A DNA stretch of 17,188 nucleotides, taken from assembly GCA_001787465.1 (NCBI GenBank), contig MFXJ01000008.1, positions 294 through 17,481 on the forward strand, given 5' to 3'. This DNA comes from Candidatus Peregrinibacteria bacterium RIFOXYB2_FULL_32_7 (GTDB lineage: Bacteria > Patescibacteriota > Gracilibacteria > UBA1369 > GWF2-33-10). The translations under genes were made by a program, and so were the position numbers. This document shows positions 8,330-15,149 of the stretch, in pieces. The notes below the pieces were generated by a model that was not told the origin of the DNA, made no database searches, and worked only from the letters and a program-made list of their open reading frames with translations. Position 1 is the first letter of the stretch, and every line of letters begins with the position of its first letter.

Positions 8330-9757
8330 ATGAAAAAAATTTTATTAATTATTTTCCTTTTCCTTTATCCTTTATCCTTTATCCTTTCTAGTTGTGCTAC
8401 ATCTTTTGAACCTGAAATCGAAAAAGAGATGCAAACAATCAGTGGGACTCTCAAATATATCGGTGCAGTCGCTTATAAAGACAGTCATTATTTCATGGAA
8501 TCAAGAGAAGATGAAAGTATCATTTATGTTTTAAGTGAATATATTGATTTAGCCAAATACAAAGGTGAAAAAGTCTCGGTAACTGGATATTATATACAAA
8601 AAAATGATGCTAATGGCGAAAAAGCAGTTTTTGAAATTGAGGGTATTCAAATCATTGAATCTGAAGAAGAAAATCAAAATGAAAATACAGAAGAAATTGA
8701 TTTTAGTGAACAGAAATTCGAATATTTAAATGCAAATTTAGGAATAAAATTTAAATTTCTAGGAACATGGGTTATTAAAAATGAACTTAACGATAATGTC
8801 GTTCTTCGTTATGAAAATTTCATTAAAGAAGAAAATGAAAATTTAATTAGCCTACCTTCTATTAAAATTGCTTTATTAGAAGAAACTTTAGAATTAACAG
8901 AGAATTCCGAACCAAATGAAGAAGGTCAAACAGCCAATTTATTTTCAGATTTATATCAATGGGCAGAAACTAAATATCCTTCATCGGCTTTATATGAAAA
9001 CAAAATCGGTCCTGATGCTCTTCAATCTGTTAGAATTAATTTTTCAGATTCAAAAACGATTTTTTACATTAAACGAAATACAAATATTTATTCAATAGAA
9101 TTTGCCACTTCAATAAATGAAAATTTTGCTGTTGCCAAAACAGATTTTTTAAATTTAATTAATAATTTTCAATTTATCGCTATCACCAAGGATGCTAAAA
9201 GCCAAATTACACAAATTTCAGGTCCTGAAACTGAAATCCAAACAGAAACTGAATTACAAAATTCTGAATCTAATGATGAAATTATAACTCAAAACGTATC
9301 TGACACACAAAATGAGACCGAAATCGCACCCCAACCCGTGCAAAATAATAACCCATCTCAAAATGAAACGGAAATTAAAACTGAATCCGAACCTGAAAGC
9401 TCTCTTGATAAAGGGGAAGCGGAAGATTTAGAAGGTTATGCTTATTTTGAAAGCAGTCCTTATAAATTTGGTATGCAATATCCAAAAAACTGGTATTACG
9501 CCAATATTGGCAATGCTTCATATGGATTTAACGACACTGAAATCGCCGATGATAATTCAAACGTATTAATTATTTTACAAATCATTGATGGCACCATCGA
9601 AGAATACAAATCAATGACTAAAATTTCCGATGAAGAAGTAGTAATGTACGCAGAAAGAAGCAGTAATCAAGTTTACAAGATTTCTGGTCATGGAAAATTT
9701 AAGGAATATATTGAAGTAATGATTAATAGCATTCGCAATTTGCTCGTCAGTCCATAA
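8330..9757 (+). CDS. Lipoprotein with OB-like domain and duplicated C-terminal domain
   Basis: 475 residues. The N-terminus MKK plus a hydrophobic run ends in a lipobox LSSC with the acylated Cys22, so the protein should be lipid-anchored outside the cytoplasmic membrane. Residues about 36-110 look like an OB fold: they begin with SGTLKYIGAV and include KGEKVSVTGYY, a pattern common in OB-type lipoprotein domains. A second domain (about 128-285, with NLGIKFKFLGTW) appears to recur at about 370-475 (with PYKFGMQYPKNW); the shared core is aromatic-x-(F/M)-x-(F/Y)-P/L-x-x-W. The copies are joined by a Glu/Asn/Thr/Gln-rich linker (about 288-368), typical of exposed flexible segments. Function unknown. 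Its signal-peptide codons are made largely of a 7-bp tandem repeat (8361-8387). It converges on the MFS gene. Confidence 0.88.
   Translation: MKKILLIIFLFLYPLSFILSSCATSFEPEIEKEMQTISGTLKYIGAVAYKDSHYFMESREDESIIYVLSEYIDLAKYKGEKVSVTGYYIQKNDANGEKAVFEIEGIQIIESEEENQNENTEEIDFSEQKFEYLNANLGIKFKFLGTWVIKNELNDNVVLRYENFIKEENENLISLPSIKIALLEETLELTENSEPNEEGQTANLFSDLYQWAETKYPSSALYENKIGPDALQSVRINFSDSKTIFYIKRNTNIYSIEFATSINENFAVAKTDFLNLINNFQFIAITKDAKSQITQISGPETEIQTETELQNSESNDEIITQNVSDTQNETEIAPQPVQNNNPSQNETEIKTESEPESSLDKGEAEDLEGYAYFESSPYKFGMQYPKNWYYANIGNASYGFNDTEIADDNSNVLIILQIIDGTIEEYKSMTKISDEEVVMYAERSSNQVYKISGHGKFKEYIEVMINSIRNLLVSP
8361..8387 (+). repeat. Heptanucleotide tandem repeat (TCCTTTA)3 TCCTTT inside a signal-peptide coding region
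   Basis: Three exact TCCTTTA units and a partial fourth, preceded by a further TCCTTT (8355-8360). They encode the hydrophobic core of the lipoprotein signal peptide. Because 7 is not a multiple of 3, gain or loss of one unit would shift the frame. The same unit recurs before clpP (15308-15342). Confidence 0.9.
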
Positions 9758-9765
9758 TGAAATAA

Positions 9766-9794
9766 AGGCGAAAAATTTGCCTGTTCATTTTTTC
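9766..9794. terminator. Possible terminator between lipoprotein and MFS genes
   Basis: AGGCGAA (9766-9772) can pair with TTTGCCT (9776-9782), including one G-U pair, around a 3-nt loop; on the + strand a run of T follows about 6 nt later. It is a weak hairpin, but it lies exactly in the 40-bp convergent gap. Confidence 0.35.
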
Positions 9795-9797
9795 CTT

Positions 9798-10982
9798 TCA
9801 TCTCACTGGTCTAAACAAAAATAACAAAAACATTCCCATTGAAGCTAGTCCAGCCGTTAGCAAACATGCATTTTGTACGCCGTAATTATCCAAAATAAAT
9901 CCTAACAAAAGTGCAAAAAATGCAAAGCTTCCTCGCGCAATCAAACTTTCAATAGAGAGAATAGTCGCTCTTTTTCTTGAATCTTTAATTTGTTTTTGTA
10001 AAAAATCTCTAATAATTGGCACATTAATACCAACAGCAATCATTTGTAAAAATAAAAATAGCAAAGCAAATTTAGATTGAAAAATACCCATGCCTAAAAA
10101 TGAAATAAATAAAGTGCAAGGTATAAGAATCAAGGTCTTTCCAAATCCAAAATATTTTTCAATACTTTCTGCAAAATACGAAAATAAAGCTCCTCCTAAA
10201 CTAATCACAATATCCACAAGTCCAAAAATAAATTTCGGCATTAATAAAAATAATAAAAATGGCTGTTGAAGAGATATTAAATTTGCTCTAATTAACACAA
10301 AAACTAAACTTGAATACAGAATAATCCAAATTATTAATCGGCTTTTTATAACATCTTTGATACTTGAAAATAAATGTCCGCTACATGTTTTCAATTCCTG
10401 CGATAAAATATCAGCATATTCAGGCTGAGGTATCTTTTCTTTAAATGAAATTGCCACAAAAAAAGCTCCTATAGCCATAAAAGCCGATAAGATATAAATG
10501 TTACTAATAGCTGAAAAATACGCGATCAAAGCTCCAAATATTCCTCCTAAGGTATTACCTATCAAATGCATACTATAGGCTTTACCTTGAATTTTTTTAT
10601 AATTATTTTCTTGTTTGACATATAAAAGCGAATCATAAAGAAAAGCACTACCGGTCCCTGATTCAAGCGCTCTAGCTAAAGAGAATAATATTTCAGCAAA
10701 AATAAAAGGGATTAAAGAAAATGAAAATACAGAAATAATTAAAGCAGTAAATTTGGTAATTACCCCTAAAATAATGGTATTTTTACGTCCGATTTTATCA
10801 GCAAGAATTCCTGTTGGCAGTTCGAAAATTAAAAAAAGGAAATAATAAACACTTTGCGTAATAGCAATTTCAGTAAAATTGAGTCCTCTTTCATACATAA
10901 ATACTATATAAAAAGGCACAAAAGAGAAGCTCAAAGCATAGAAGAGTTGAAATAGATAATACTTGAAAATGTTTTGTTTCAT
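9798..10982 (-). CDS. Major facilitator superfamily (MFS) transporter
   Basis: 394 residues with twelve hydrophobic segments, the normal MFS length. The loop after segment 2 carries the MFS motif A core, GILADKIGRKNTI (58-70), which supports the family and an inside location for that loop. Segment 4 contains a conserved-looking LARALESGTGSAFLYDSLLY region, similar to the motif in MFS proteins of the drug and sugar efflux type. The substrate cannot be read from the sequence. Its start lies after the 12-bp hairpin at 11011-11037, and 77 bp separate it from the DUF3467-like gene upstream on the same strand; it may be read through from there. It stops with TGA, which supports the standard code. 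No Shine-Dalgarno sequence precedes the ATG. Confidence 0.92.
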   Translation of the reverse strand: MKQNIFKYYLFQLFYALSFSFVPFYIVFMYERGLNFTEIAITQSVYYFLFLIFELPTGILADKIGRKNTIILGVITKFTALIISVFSFSLIPFIFAEILFSLARALESGTGSAFLYDSLLYVKQENNYKKIQGKAYSMHLIGNTLGGIFGALIAYFSAISNIYILSAFMAIGAFFVAISFKEKIPQPEYADILSQELKTCSGHLFSSIKDVIKSRLIIWIILYSSLVFVLIRANLISLQQPFLLFLLMPKFIFGLVDIVISLGGALFSYFAESIEKYFGFGKTLILIPCTLFISFLGMGIFQSKFALLFLFLQMIAVGINVPIIRDFLQKQIKDSRKRATILSIESLIARGSFAFFALLLGFILDNYGVQNACLLTAGLASMGMFLLFLFRPVR

Positions 10983-11010
10983 AGTAAGGATGTCCTGCGG
11001 TAGGGCATGG

Positions 11011-11037
11011 TAGAGATGCCCCGATGGGGCATCTCTA
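11011..11037. repeat. Perfect 12-bp hairpin repeat, TAGAGATGCCCC / GGGGCATCTCTA
   Basis: A 12-bp perfect inverted repeat with a 3-nt loop (GAT) sits between the DUF3467-like and MFS genes. It is more GC-rich than its neighbourhood, and GGGCATGG nearby (11003-11010) echoes its core. Neither strand shows a T-run directly after it, so an intrinsic terminator is doubtful. It resembles dispersed palindromes of the GAGATGCCCC/GGGGCATCTC type seen in other bacteria. Confidence 0.7.
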
Positions 11038-11059
11038 AATAAGCATCTTTAAAAATATT

Positions 11060-11386
11060 TTACTCAACCGATCCCTCTTGAGGAATTGGACTTTGTTGAC
11101 TTGTTTGCGCTTGTTTTACTTTTTCTTCATAAGCTTTTAAAGCATTTTGTAATAAATTAACGGTAGAAATTGCTGTTGCATGACTCAAATAAAGATTACC
11201 AAGAAGTTTAACAACAACAGGCTGTCCTGCTCCTCCTCCTGGTTTAGTAACGCCAAGTTGAAGCGTAACTTCGTTTGTAGTAATGTTTGCTGAAACAGCA
11301 TTAACATATAAATCGACCATATTTTGACCTTCTTCTACTTTAATATTTTGTTGCGAACCCATAGGGTTTGCTTGTGCATCAGCCAT
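11060..11386 (-). CDS. DUF3467-like small protein
   Basis: 108 residues, no signal peptide or membrane segment. The central part (about 24-88) matches the layout I know for DUF3467: a Y-x-N segment (YVNAVSANIT), a beta strand with alternating hydrophobics (EVTLQLGV), a basic or polar loop, then an L-S-x-x-x-A helix ending in LxxALKAYEE (65-88). The ends are Gln/Ser/Pro-rich and probably disordered. The family function is unknown. It lies between sppA and the MFS gene on the same strand and probably has its own promoter. A Gly-rich loop (50-54) interrupts the middle. The family assignment is from memory of the pattern and is moderate; the gene itself is convincing. Confidence 0.8.
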   Translation of the reverse strand: MADAQANPMGSQQNIKVEEGQNMVDLYVNAVSANITTNEVTLQLGVTKPGGGAGQPVVVKLLGNLYLSHATAISTVNLLQNALKAYEEKVKQAQTSQQSPIPQEGSVE

Positions 11387-11426
11387 AATAATAAAATTTA
11401 AAAAATAAAGAATTACTTACATCTAT

Positions 11427-11435
11427 ATTTTATCA
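11427..11435 (-). promoter_or_regulatory. Putative extended -10 promoter of the DUF3467-like gene
   Basis: Read on the - strand: TGA then TAAAAT, an extended -10 (TGnTAnnnT) whose hexamer occupies 11432-11427. Predicted start near 11420, leader about 33 nt. The -35 region at normal spacing (TTTTAA) is poor. Confidence 0.4.
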
Positions 11436-11470
11436 TAATTCAAGAATAATTAAAATTTAAAAATTAAAAT

Positions 11471-12535
11471 TTATCTCCATAAATAATAAATTCCGCTAGG
11501 CAAATACATTTGCTCTAATTGACTTAAAGGACTTTTCATAAATTTAGTTGAGATAAATTCAGAGCCAAATAATTCTTCTAAAAAAGTTTTTGGCAATTCA
11601 TAAGTTACGAATTGAATTTCTTGATTAATTTCTAAATCTCCCTTCATCATCTCTACGAATTCCTCAAAAAGTCCATTTCCATCAACAAGTCCGTTTGAAA
11701 TCCCCTGCTCTCCCAAATATATCCAACCTGTTGCCAAATTTTCTACATTTTCATAAGACATATTGCGATTATCAGCTACCCAAGAAATAAATTTATCATA
11801 AGACAAATCAATCATTTCTTGAATTAAATTTTCTTCTTCTTCGTTCATACTGCGCGCTGGATTACCAATATCTTTATATTTTCCACCTTTAAAAGTCTGG
11901 ATTTCAATGCCTAACTTATCTTCCAAAAGATTTTCTGCATTTACAAACTGGGTGATCACTCCAATACTGCCGACAAGAGCAGATTTATGAGTAAAGATTT
12001 TAGTAGCTGGAGCCGCGATCAAATATCCACCACTAGCTAATAAATCATCGCTATAAACATAAACTGGTTTTTCTTTGCTTAAAATTTTAATATAATCCGC
12101 TATCATTTCAGATGGTCCCATCGCTCCTCCAGGAGAATTGATTCGTAAAACAACTGCTGTAATTTCATCATTATTCATAAACATTTTTAACTGAGGGATA
12201 ACATTCTCAGGACTGATGACTTGTTCAGCGAAAAGTGAATTCTGTGTCGATTGACTCATTATCGTTCCTTTCAGATCCAAATAACCGATTTTCGTCGCTA
12301 ATTGATCATAAGCTTCATTTTGTAAAAAATCAGAATTTAAATAATTTTCTTTAAGTCCGCCTTTATATATATTAATTTCTGATTCCAAGTTTCCTGCAGA
12401 CATAAAAACTCCGCCAAAAATAAATAAAATTAAAGAAGCTCCAACCGCAAGCTTAATCCACATATACCAAGGTGTTTTCTGAGTCATAATATAATGGACC
12501 TCTTTTTCACATTTATCCTTTTTTAGTATCGACAT
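11471..12535 (-). CDS. sppA: Signal peptide peptidase SppA, S49 family (short form)
   Basis: A membrane-anchored serine protease that degrades cleaved signal peptides. 354 residues, matching the short 36-kDa SppA type. A single N-terminal membrane segment covers about 27-46; the S49 domain then faces outside. Landmarks: LRINSPGGAMGPSE (130-143), nucleophile Ser168 in LLASGGYLIAAPA, SALVGSIGVI (185-194), and general base Lys221 in FKGGKYKDIG. The 53-residue Ser-Lys distance is close to that of the Bacillus enzyme, and both catalytic residues are present. The chosen ATG gives a 26-residue basic and acidic N-terminal tail; Met17 (codon at 12485-12487) is an equally plausible start, since neither has a Shine-Dalgarno sequence. 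A TATAAT on the - strand lies 30 bp upstream. It is the first gene of the - strand group running to the MFS gene. Confidence 0.95.
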   Translation of the reverse strand: MSILKKDKCEKEVHYIMTQKTPWYMWIKLAVGASLILFIFGGVFMSAGNLESEINIYKGGLKENYLNSDFLQNEAYDQLATKIGYLDLKGTIMSQSTQNSLFAEQVISPENVIPQLKMFMNNDEITAVVLRINSPGGAMGPSEMIADYIKILSKEKPVYVYSDDLLASGGYLIAAPATKIFTHKSALVGSIGVITQFVNAENLLEDKLGIEIQTFKGGKYKDIGNPARSMNEEEENLIQEMIDLSYDKFISWVADNRNMSYENVENLATGWIYLGEQGISNGLVDGNGLFEEFVEMMKGDLEINQEIQFVTYELPKTFLEELFGSEFISTKFMKSPLSQLEQMYLPSGIYYLWR

Positions 12536-12564
12536 AGAGAAAAATTAAAAAATATCTAAAAAAA

Positions 12565-12570
12565 TTATAA
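12565..12570 (-). promoter_or_regulatory. Putative -10 element for sppA
   Basis: A perfect TATAAT on the - strand, 29 bp before the sppA start codon, in an AT-rich tract. No good -35 at 16-18 bp spacing was found. The implied leader is about 20 nt. Confidence 0.4.
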
Positions 12571-12641
12571 CTGAATTCTATTTTTTTCTCTATTTTTTTT
12601 AAAATTTCCTTGACAAATAAACGTTTTCCAGTCTGACCCCC

Positions 12642-12670
12642 TTCCAAACTGAACAAAAAAAATATACAAT
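12642..12670 (+). promoter_or_regulatory. Putative promoter of the four-helix membrane protein
   Basis: TTCCAA (12642-12647), a 17-bp spacer, then TACAAT (12665-12670). The leader of about 27 nt is pyrimidine-rich. A consensus TTGACA further upstream (12610-12615) has no -10 at proper spacing and is probably fortuitous. Confidence 0.35.
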
Positions 12671-12703
12671 ACGCTCAGAATTTATTTCCTAACCTTTTCT
12701 TTT

Positions 12704-13090
12704 ATGGAGATAGCTAAATTTATAGCTTCCATTTTAAGTCCAATTTATTTGGTGCTTGGTTTGTCAATTTTGTTCTACACAAAATCATGGCAAAAACTAA
12801 TAAACAAATGGGAACAGGATCATTACAGCATGTTTACCATTGCTTTAGCACAAATGTTTATCGGTCTGATAATTGTTAAAATATATAATGTGTGGGTATG
12901 GAACGTTTGGTTAATAATTACCATTATAGGATGGATTGCTCTTTTCAAAGGTGTATTTTATTTTCTTGCGCCAGGATCATGGATTAGACCTCTTTTAAAA
13001 ACCTGTAATAAAGAAGGATTCATATATTTCGGTGCAGTTTTTGCGCTTGTGCTCGGAGTTGTACTTGGCTACTACTCTTATTTTGCATAA
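12704..13090 (+). CDS. Small four-helix integral membrane protein
   Basis: 128 residues with four predicted membrane segments: about 5-25, 43-60, 65-89 and 105-125. Loops are short; the one after segment 1 is basic (KSWQKLINKW) and so probably cytoplasmic, and a second short loop carries GSWIRPLLKTCNKEG. There is no signal peptide cleavage site and no enzyme motif. I do not recognise a characterised family; small four-helix proteins of this size are common in compact genomes. Its start has no Shine-Dalgarno sequence, only a pyrimidine-rich leader. It is divergent from sppA and converges on xth, with which it shares the terminator at 13106-13144. Confidence 0.85.
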   Translation: MEIAKFIASILSPIYLVLGLSILFYTKSWQKLINKWEQDHYSMFTIALAQMFIGLIIVKIYNVWVWNVWLIITIIGWIALFKGVFYFLAPGSWIRPLLKTCNKEGFIYFGAVFALVLGVVLGYYSYFA

Positions 13091-13105
13091 AAATTTTAAA
13101 AAATT

Positions 13106-13144
13106 AAAAAAGACCGTAATATTTTAAATGCTACGGTCTTTTTT
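13106..13144. terminator. Bidirectional intrinsic terminator overlapping the xth stop codon
   Basis: A6-GACCGTA (13106-13118) pairs perfectly with TACGGTC-T6 (13132-13144) across a 13-nt loop. The A-run and T-run make it work in both directions. The stop codon of the - strand xth gene (13126-13124) lies in the loop, and the right arm encodes its last residues (KKDRS). Confidence 0.85.
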
Positions 13145-13933
13145 GTTATTTGATTCTGCCACTTCTACCATGATAGGACAATGATCCGATCCGATAATGT
13201 TTTGCAGAATTTCTACTTGCTGTATATTTTTTACCAAATTTTCTGTAATTAAAAAATAATCTATTCTCCATCCTATATTTCTTTGCCTTGCCGCTGTTCG
13301 AAGACTCCACCAGCTATATGCGTCTTTCTTGTCAGGATAAAATTTTCGATAAATATCTACAAATCCATTTTCCAAATATTTATCTATCCAAACTCTTTCA
13401 CAAGGCATAAATCCAGAAATATTTTCATTTTCTTTTGGCCTAGCTAAATCAATTTCTGTATGGGCAGTATTAAAATCTCCAGTAACAATAATCCCCTTTT
13501 TTATTCCCTCATTTTCTTGACTTCTTATTTTTAAATATTTCAAAAATTCTTCATAAAATTCCAATTTAAACTGCAAGCGTTCTTCTCCTTGCCCACCATT
13601 GGGAAAATATACGTTAAAAAATATAAAATCCTCAAACTCCATTTCAATAATTCTTCCTTCGCTATCAAATTTTTCGATTCCCAAACCATAAGAAACTTTT
13701 AACGGCTCTTTTTTAGAGTAAACCGCAGTACCGCTATATCCAGGCCTATTTGCAGAATTAAAATAACTGAAATAACCATGCGGCTTCCATACATCCATAG
13801 TCAGTTGATTTTCTTTTGATTTTATTTCTTGCAGAGCCAGAATATCTGGAGAAACATTATCCAAAAAACTCCAAAATTCTTTCTTTTTGGCAATCGCTCG
13901 AAGTCCGTTAACATTCCAAGAAATAATTTTCAT
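13124..13933 (-). CDS. xth: Exodeoxyribonuclease III / AP endonuclease
   Basis: Cuts DNA 5' to abasic sites and removes 3' blocking groups in base excision repair; cytoplasmic, magnesium dependent. 269 residues, normal for the ExoIII family. Catalytic residues of the endonuclease/exonuclease/phosphatase fold are all visible: Asn7 (SWNVNGLRA), Glu36 (LQEIK), Tyr109 (NVYFPNG), Asp153 and Asn155 (TGDFNTAH), Asp225 (RIDYFL), Asp250 and His251 (GSDHCPI). The start is fixed by the family N-terminus MKIISWNVNG. A TTGACA (13982-13977) with GATAAC 17 bp on, and a TATAAT only 8 bp before the ATG, are promoter candidates; the second would give a leaderless mRNA. The extreme C-terminus lies in the terminator stem and loop and is probably free to vary. 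Confidence 0.97.
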   Translation of the reverse strand: MKIISWNVNGLRAIAKKKEFWSFLDNVSPDILALQEIKSKENQLTMDVWKPHGYFSYFNSANRPGYSGTAVYSKKEPLKVSYGLGIEKFDSEGRIIEMEFEDFIFFNVYFPNGGQGEERLQFKLEFYEEFLKYLKIRSQENEGIKKGIIVTGDFNTAHTEIDLARPKENENISGFMPCERVWIDKYLENGFVDIYRKFYPDKKDAYSWWSLRTAARQRNIGWRIDYFLITENLVKNIQQVEILQNIIGSDHCPIMVEVAESNNKKDRSI

Positions 13934-13953
13934 AATTTAAAATTATACTAAAA

Positions 13954-13982
13954 GTTATCAAAATAAAACCATTAAATGTCAA
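13954..13982 (-). promoter_or_regulatory. Putative promoter of xth
   Basis: On the - strand: TTGACA (13982-13977), 17-bp spacer, GATAAC (13959-13954). The predicted start near 13947 leaves a leader of about 14 nt. A separate TATAAT at 13947-13942 would start transcription at or next to the ATG. Confidence 0.4.
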
Positions 13983-14017
13983 ATCCCTCCAACAAAACAA
14001 TATTTCCTTGACGTATT

Positions 14018-14047
14018 TTGAAAATAATCTCTACAAAACGATAAGAT
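14018..14047 (+). promoter_or_regulatory. Putative promoter of the response regulator gene
   Basis: TTGAAA (14018-14023), 18-bp spacer, TAAGAT (14042-14047). An overlapping alternative is TTGACG (14008-14013) with TACAAA (14032-14037). Either gives a leader of more than 100 nt that includes the repeats at 14071-14090. Confidence 0.35.
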
Positions 14048-14070
14048 ATAAATTAACAAATCAAATTTCT

Positions 14071-14090
14071 TTACAAATTTTTACAAATTT
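14071..14090 (+). promoter_or_regulatory. Tandem 10-bp direct repeat, possible operator
   Basis: Two adjoining exact copies of TTACAAATTT, with a weaker ACAAAT-containing copy at 14053-14062. OmpR/PhoB winged-helix regulators bind tandem direct repeats about one helical turn apart, and such a regulator is encoded 83 bp downstream, so autoregulation is a reasonable guess. Confidence 0.35.
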
Positions 14091-14173
14091 CCTCTGTCTA
14101 TTTTAAACGACATTTTGCTTTAAAAAAATCGAAAAGTTACATTTTTGATGTAATTTTAAAAAACCACAACCAA

Positions 14174-14839
14174 ATGAATGCTATTCTTGTTAGCAACGAT
14201 AATATTTTTCGAAATAGAATTAAAGAAAAGTTAAAGACAGAGGATATTAATATTATTTCAATAACAGATATCAGTAAATTACCAATACAGCTTTTATATA
14301 AAAATGCTGACTTAATATTAATTGATAGCGTTTTAAATAAAAGCGATATTTATGAAATTCATCTTATTTTACAGCATTATCCTGAGTTAAAAGTATTAAT
14401 TTTACATAGAAATACGCAAAAATCTACCAAAAAAACCTTTGAATTTAATTATTGTTATTTAATTCCTTATTTTCATTTTGGCGAAATATCTTTTTTAATT
14501 GATTGGATAAGGCATGAAAATAAAACAAAATATCAAAAAGACATTTTACAATTTCAAACAATTATCCTAAATAGGAAACGGCATACTTTAACAATCAATA
14601 ATGAATTTGTGAATTTAAGAAAAAGAGAATTTAAGCTTTTAGAATTCTTTATGACACATCCTGAAATTGTTTTACCAAGACAACAAATTATCACAAATGT
14701 TTGGGAAAGGGAAAGATTCGTTTTATCAAATACTATCGATACTCACATTAATAATTTAAGAAGAAAAATAGAACTACCCGGTGCCTCAAAAGTTCTTCAT
14801 ACCATTAGAGGTGTAGGTTACAGATTTGGAGCCGAATGA
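14174..14839 (+). CDS. Orphan OmpR/PhoB-type response regulator with degenerate receiver
   Basis: 221 residues. The receiver-like domain (about 1-115) keeps the fold pattern ILVSND (4-9) and the phosphoacceptor-position Asp51 (DLILIDSVL). It has lost other conserved residues: the first acidic residue is Asn8, the switch Thr/Ser is His78 (VLILHRN), and the invariant Lys is Pro98 (YLIPYF). The C-terminal winged-helix domain (about 124-221) is well preserved: LRKREFKLLEFF, RQQII..VW, NTIDTHINNLRRKI, and the wing HTIRGVGYRFG. It should bind DNA; whether it is phosphorylated is doubtful. No histidine kinase gene is near, so it is an orphan here. A tandem repeat upstream may be its own operator. 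The start has no Shine-Dalgarno sequence; a second ATG lies one codon further. Confidence 0.92.
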   Translation: MNAILVSNDNIFRNRIKEKLKTEDINIISITDISKLPIQLLYKNADLILIDSVLNKSDIYEIHLILQHYPELKVLILHRNTQKSTKKTFEFNYCYLIPYFHFGEISFLIDWIRHENKTKYQKDILQFQTIILNRKRHTLTINNEFVNLRKREFKLLEFFMTHPEIVLPRQQIITNVWERERFVLSNTIDTHINNLRRKIELPGASKVLHTIRGVGYRFGAE

Positions 14840-14862
14840 GATTTTTATCCTTCAAAAAAAAC

Positions 14863-14891
14863 TTGATAAAAACAGCTCAAATCTGTAAATT
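14863..14891 (+). promoter_or_regulatory. Putative promoter of the tRNA-Lys gene
   Basis: TTGATA (14863-14868), 17-bp spacer, TAAATT (14886-14891). It predicts a start near 14898, about 55 nt before the tRNA. Another -10-like TAAAAT (14904-14909) lies closer but lacks a -35. Confidence 0.4.
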
Positions 14892-14953
14892 TTTTGCGTA
14901 CGATAAAATCTAAAAATTGCAGTAGAAATATTATTGTGTAGTAAGTCTAATAC

Positions 14954-15029
14954 GGGTCAGTAGCTCAGTTGGTAGAGCAGTAGGCTCTTAACCTATTGGT
15001 CCAGGGTTCGAATCCCTGCTGACCCACCA
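14954..15029 (+). tRNA. trnK: tRNA-Lys (anticodon CUU), CCA encoded
   Basis: Full cloverleaf by hand: acceptor GGGTCAG/CTGACCC, D stem GCTC/GAGC, anticodon stem GTAGG/CCTAT (one G-U), loop CTCTTAA with anticodon CTT, T arm CAGGG-TTCGAAT-CCCTG, discriminator A and a genomic CCA at 15027-15029. It is 76 nt long and decodes AAG. The CCA is also the first three bases of the palindrome cluster that follows. Confidence 0.98.
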
Positions 15030-15149
15030 TTCTTCGCTTTATTACGCTAACGCTTCATAAAGCTACGAATGGCACAGCCTATATATCATAAAGTCTTTTA
15101 ATAAATAAAAAATGCGAAGAATGCCCTCCGTAGCTTTAGCGAAGAATGG
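15027..15149. repeat. Palindromic repeat cluster abutting the tRNA 3' end
   Basis: CCATTCTTCGC at 15027-15037 is the exact reverse complement of GCGAAGAATGG at 15139-15149; TAAAGCTACG at 15058-15067 is the exact reverse complement of CGTAGCTTTA at 15129-15138; GCGAAGAATG also appears at 15114-15123. The first copy forms its own hairpin (15027-15042 with 15057-15072, 14 of 16 matches) and differs from the second by a 20-bp insertion at 15038-15057. It occupies the first third of the 318-bp gap between the tRNA and clpP. Confidence 0.75.

Noticed and set aside
8916..9098. 60-codon + strand frame
   Set aside because: Out-of-frame shadow within the lipoprotein gene.
11011..11037. Hairpin as an intrinsic terminator of the DUF3467-like gene
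   Set aside because: The stem is strong but no T-run follows on the - strand; it is listed as a repeat instead.
12610..12615. TTGACA as -35 of the four-helix membrane protein gene
   Set aside because: No -10-like hexamer occurs 16-18 bp downstream.
7542..14839. Alternative genetic code with UGA as Gly, as in some related candidate phyla
   Set aside because: UGA ends ruvA, the MFS gene and the response regulator at normal family lengths, and no in-frame UGA interrupts any gene.
15027..15149. CRISPR array next to the tRNA
   Set aside because: The repeated units are in mixed orientation, of unequal spacing and interrupted; no regular repeat-spacer pattern or cas gene.
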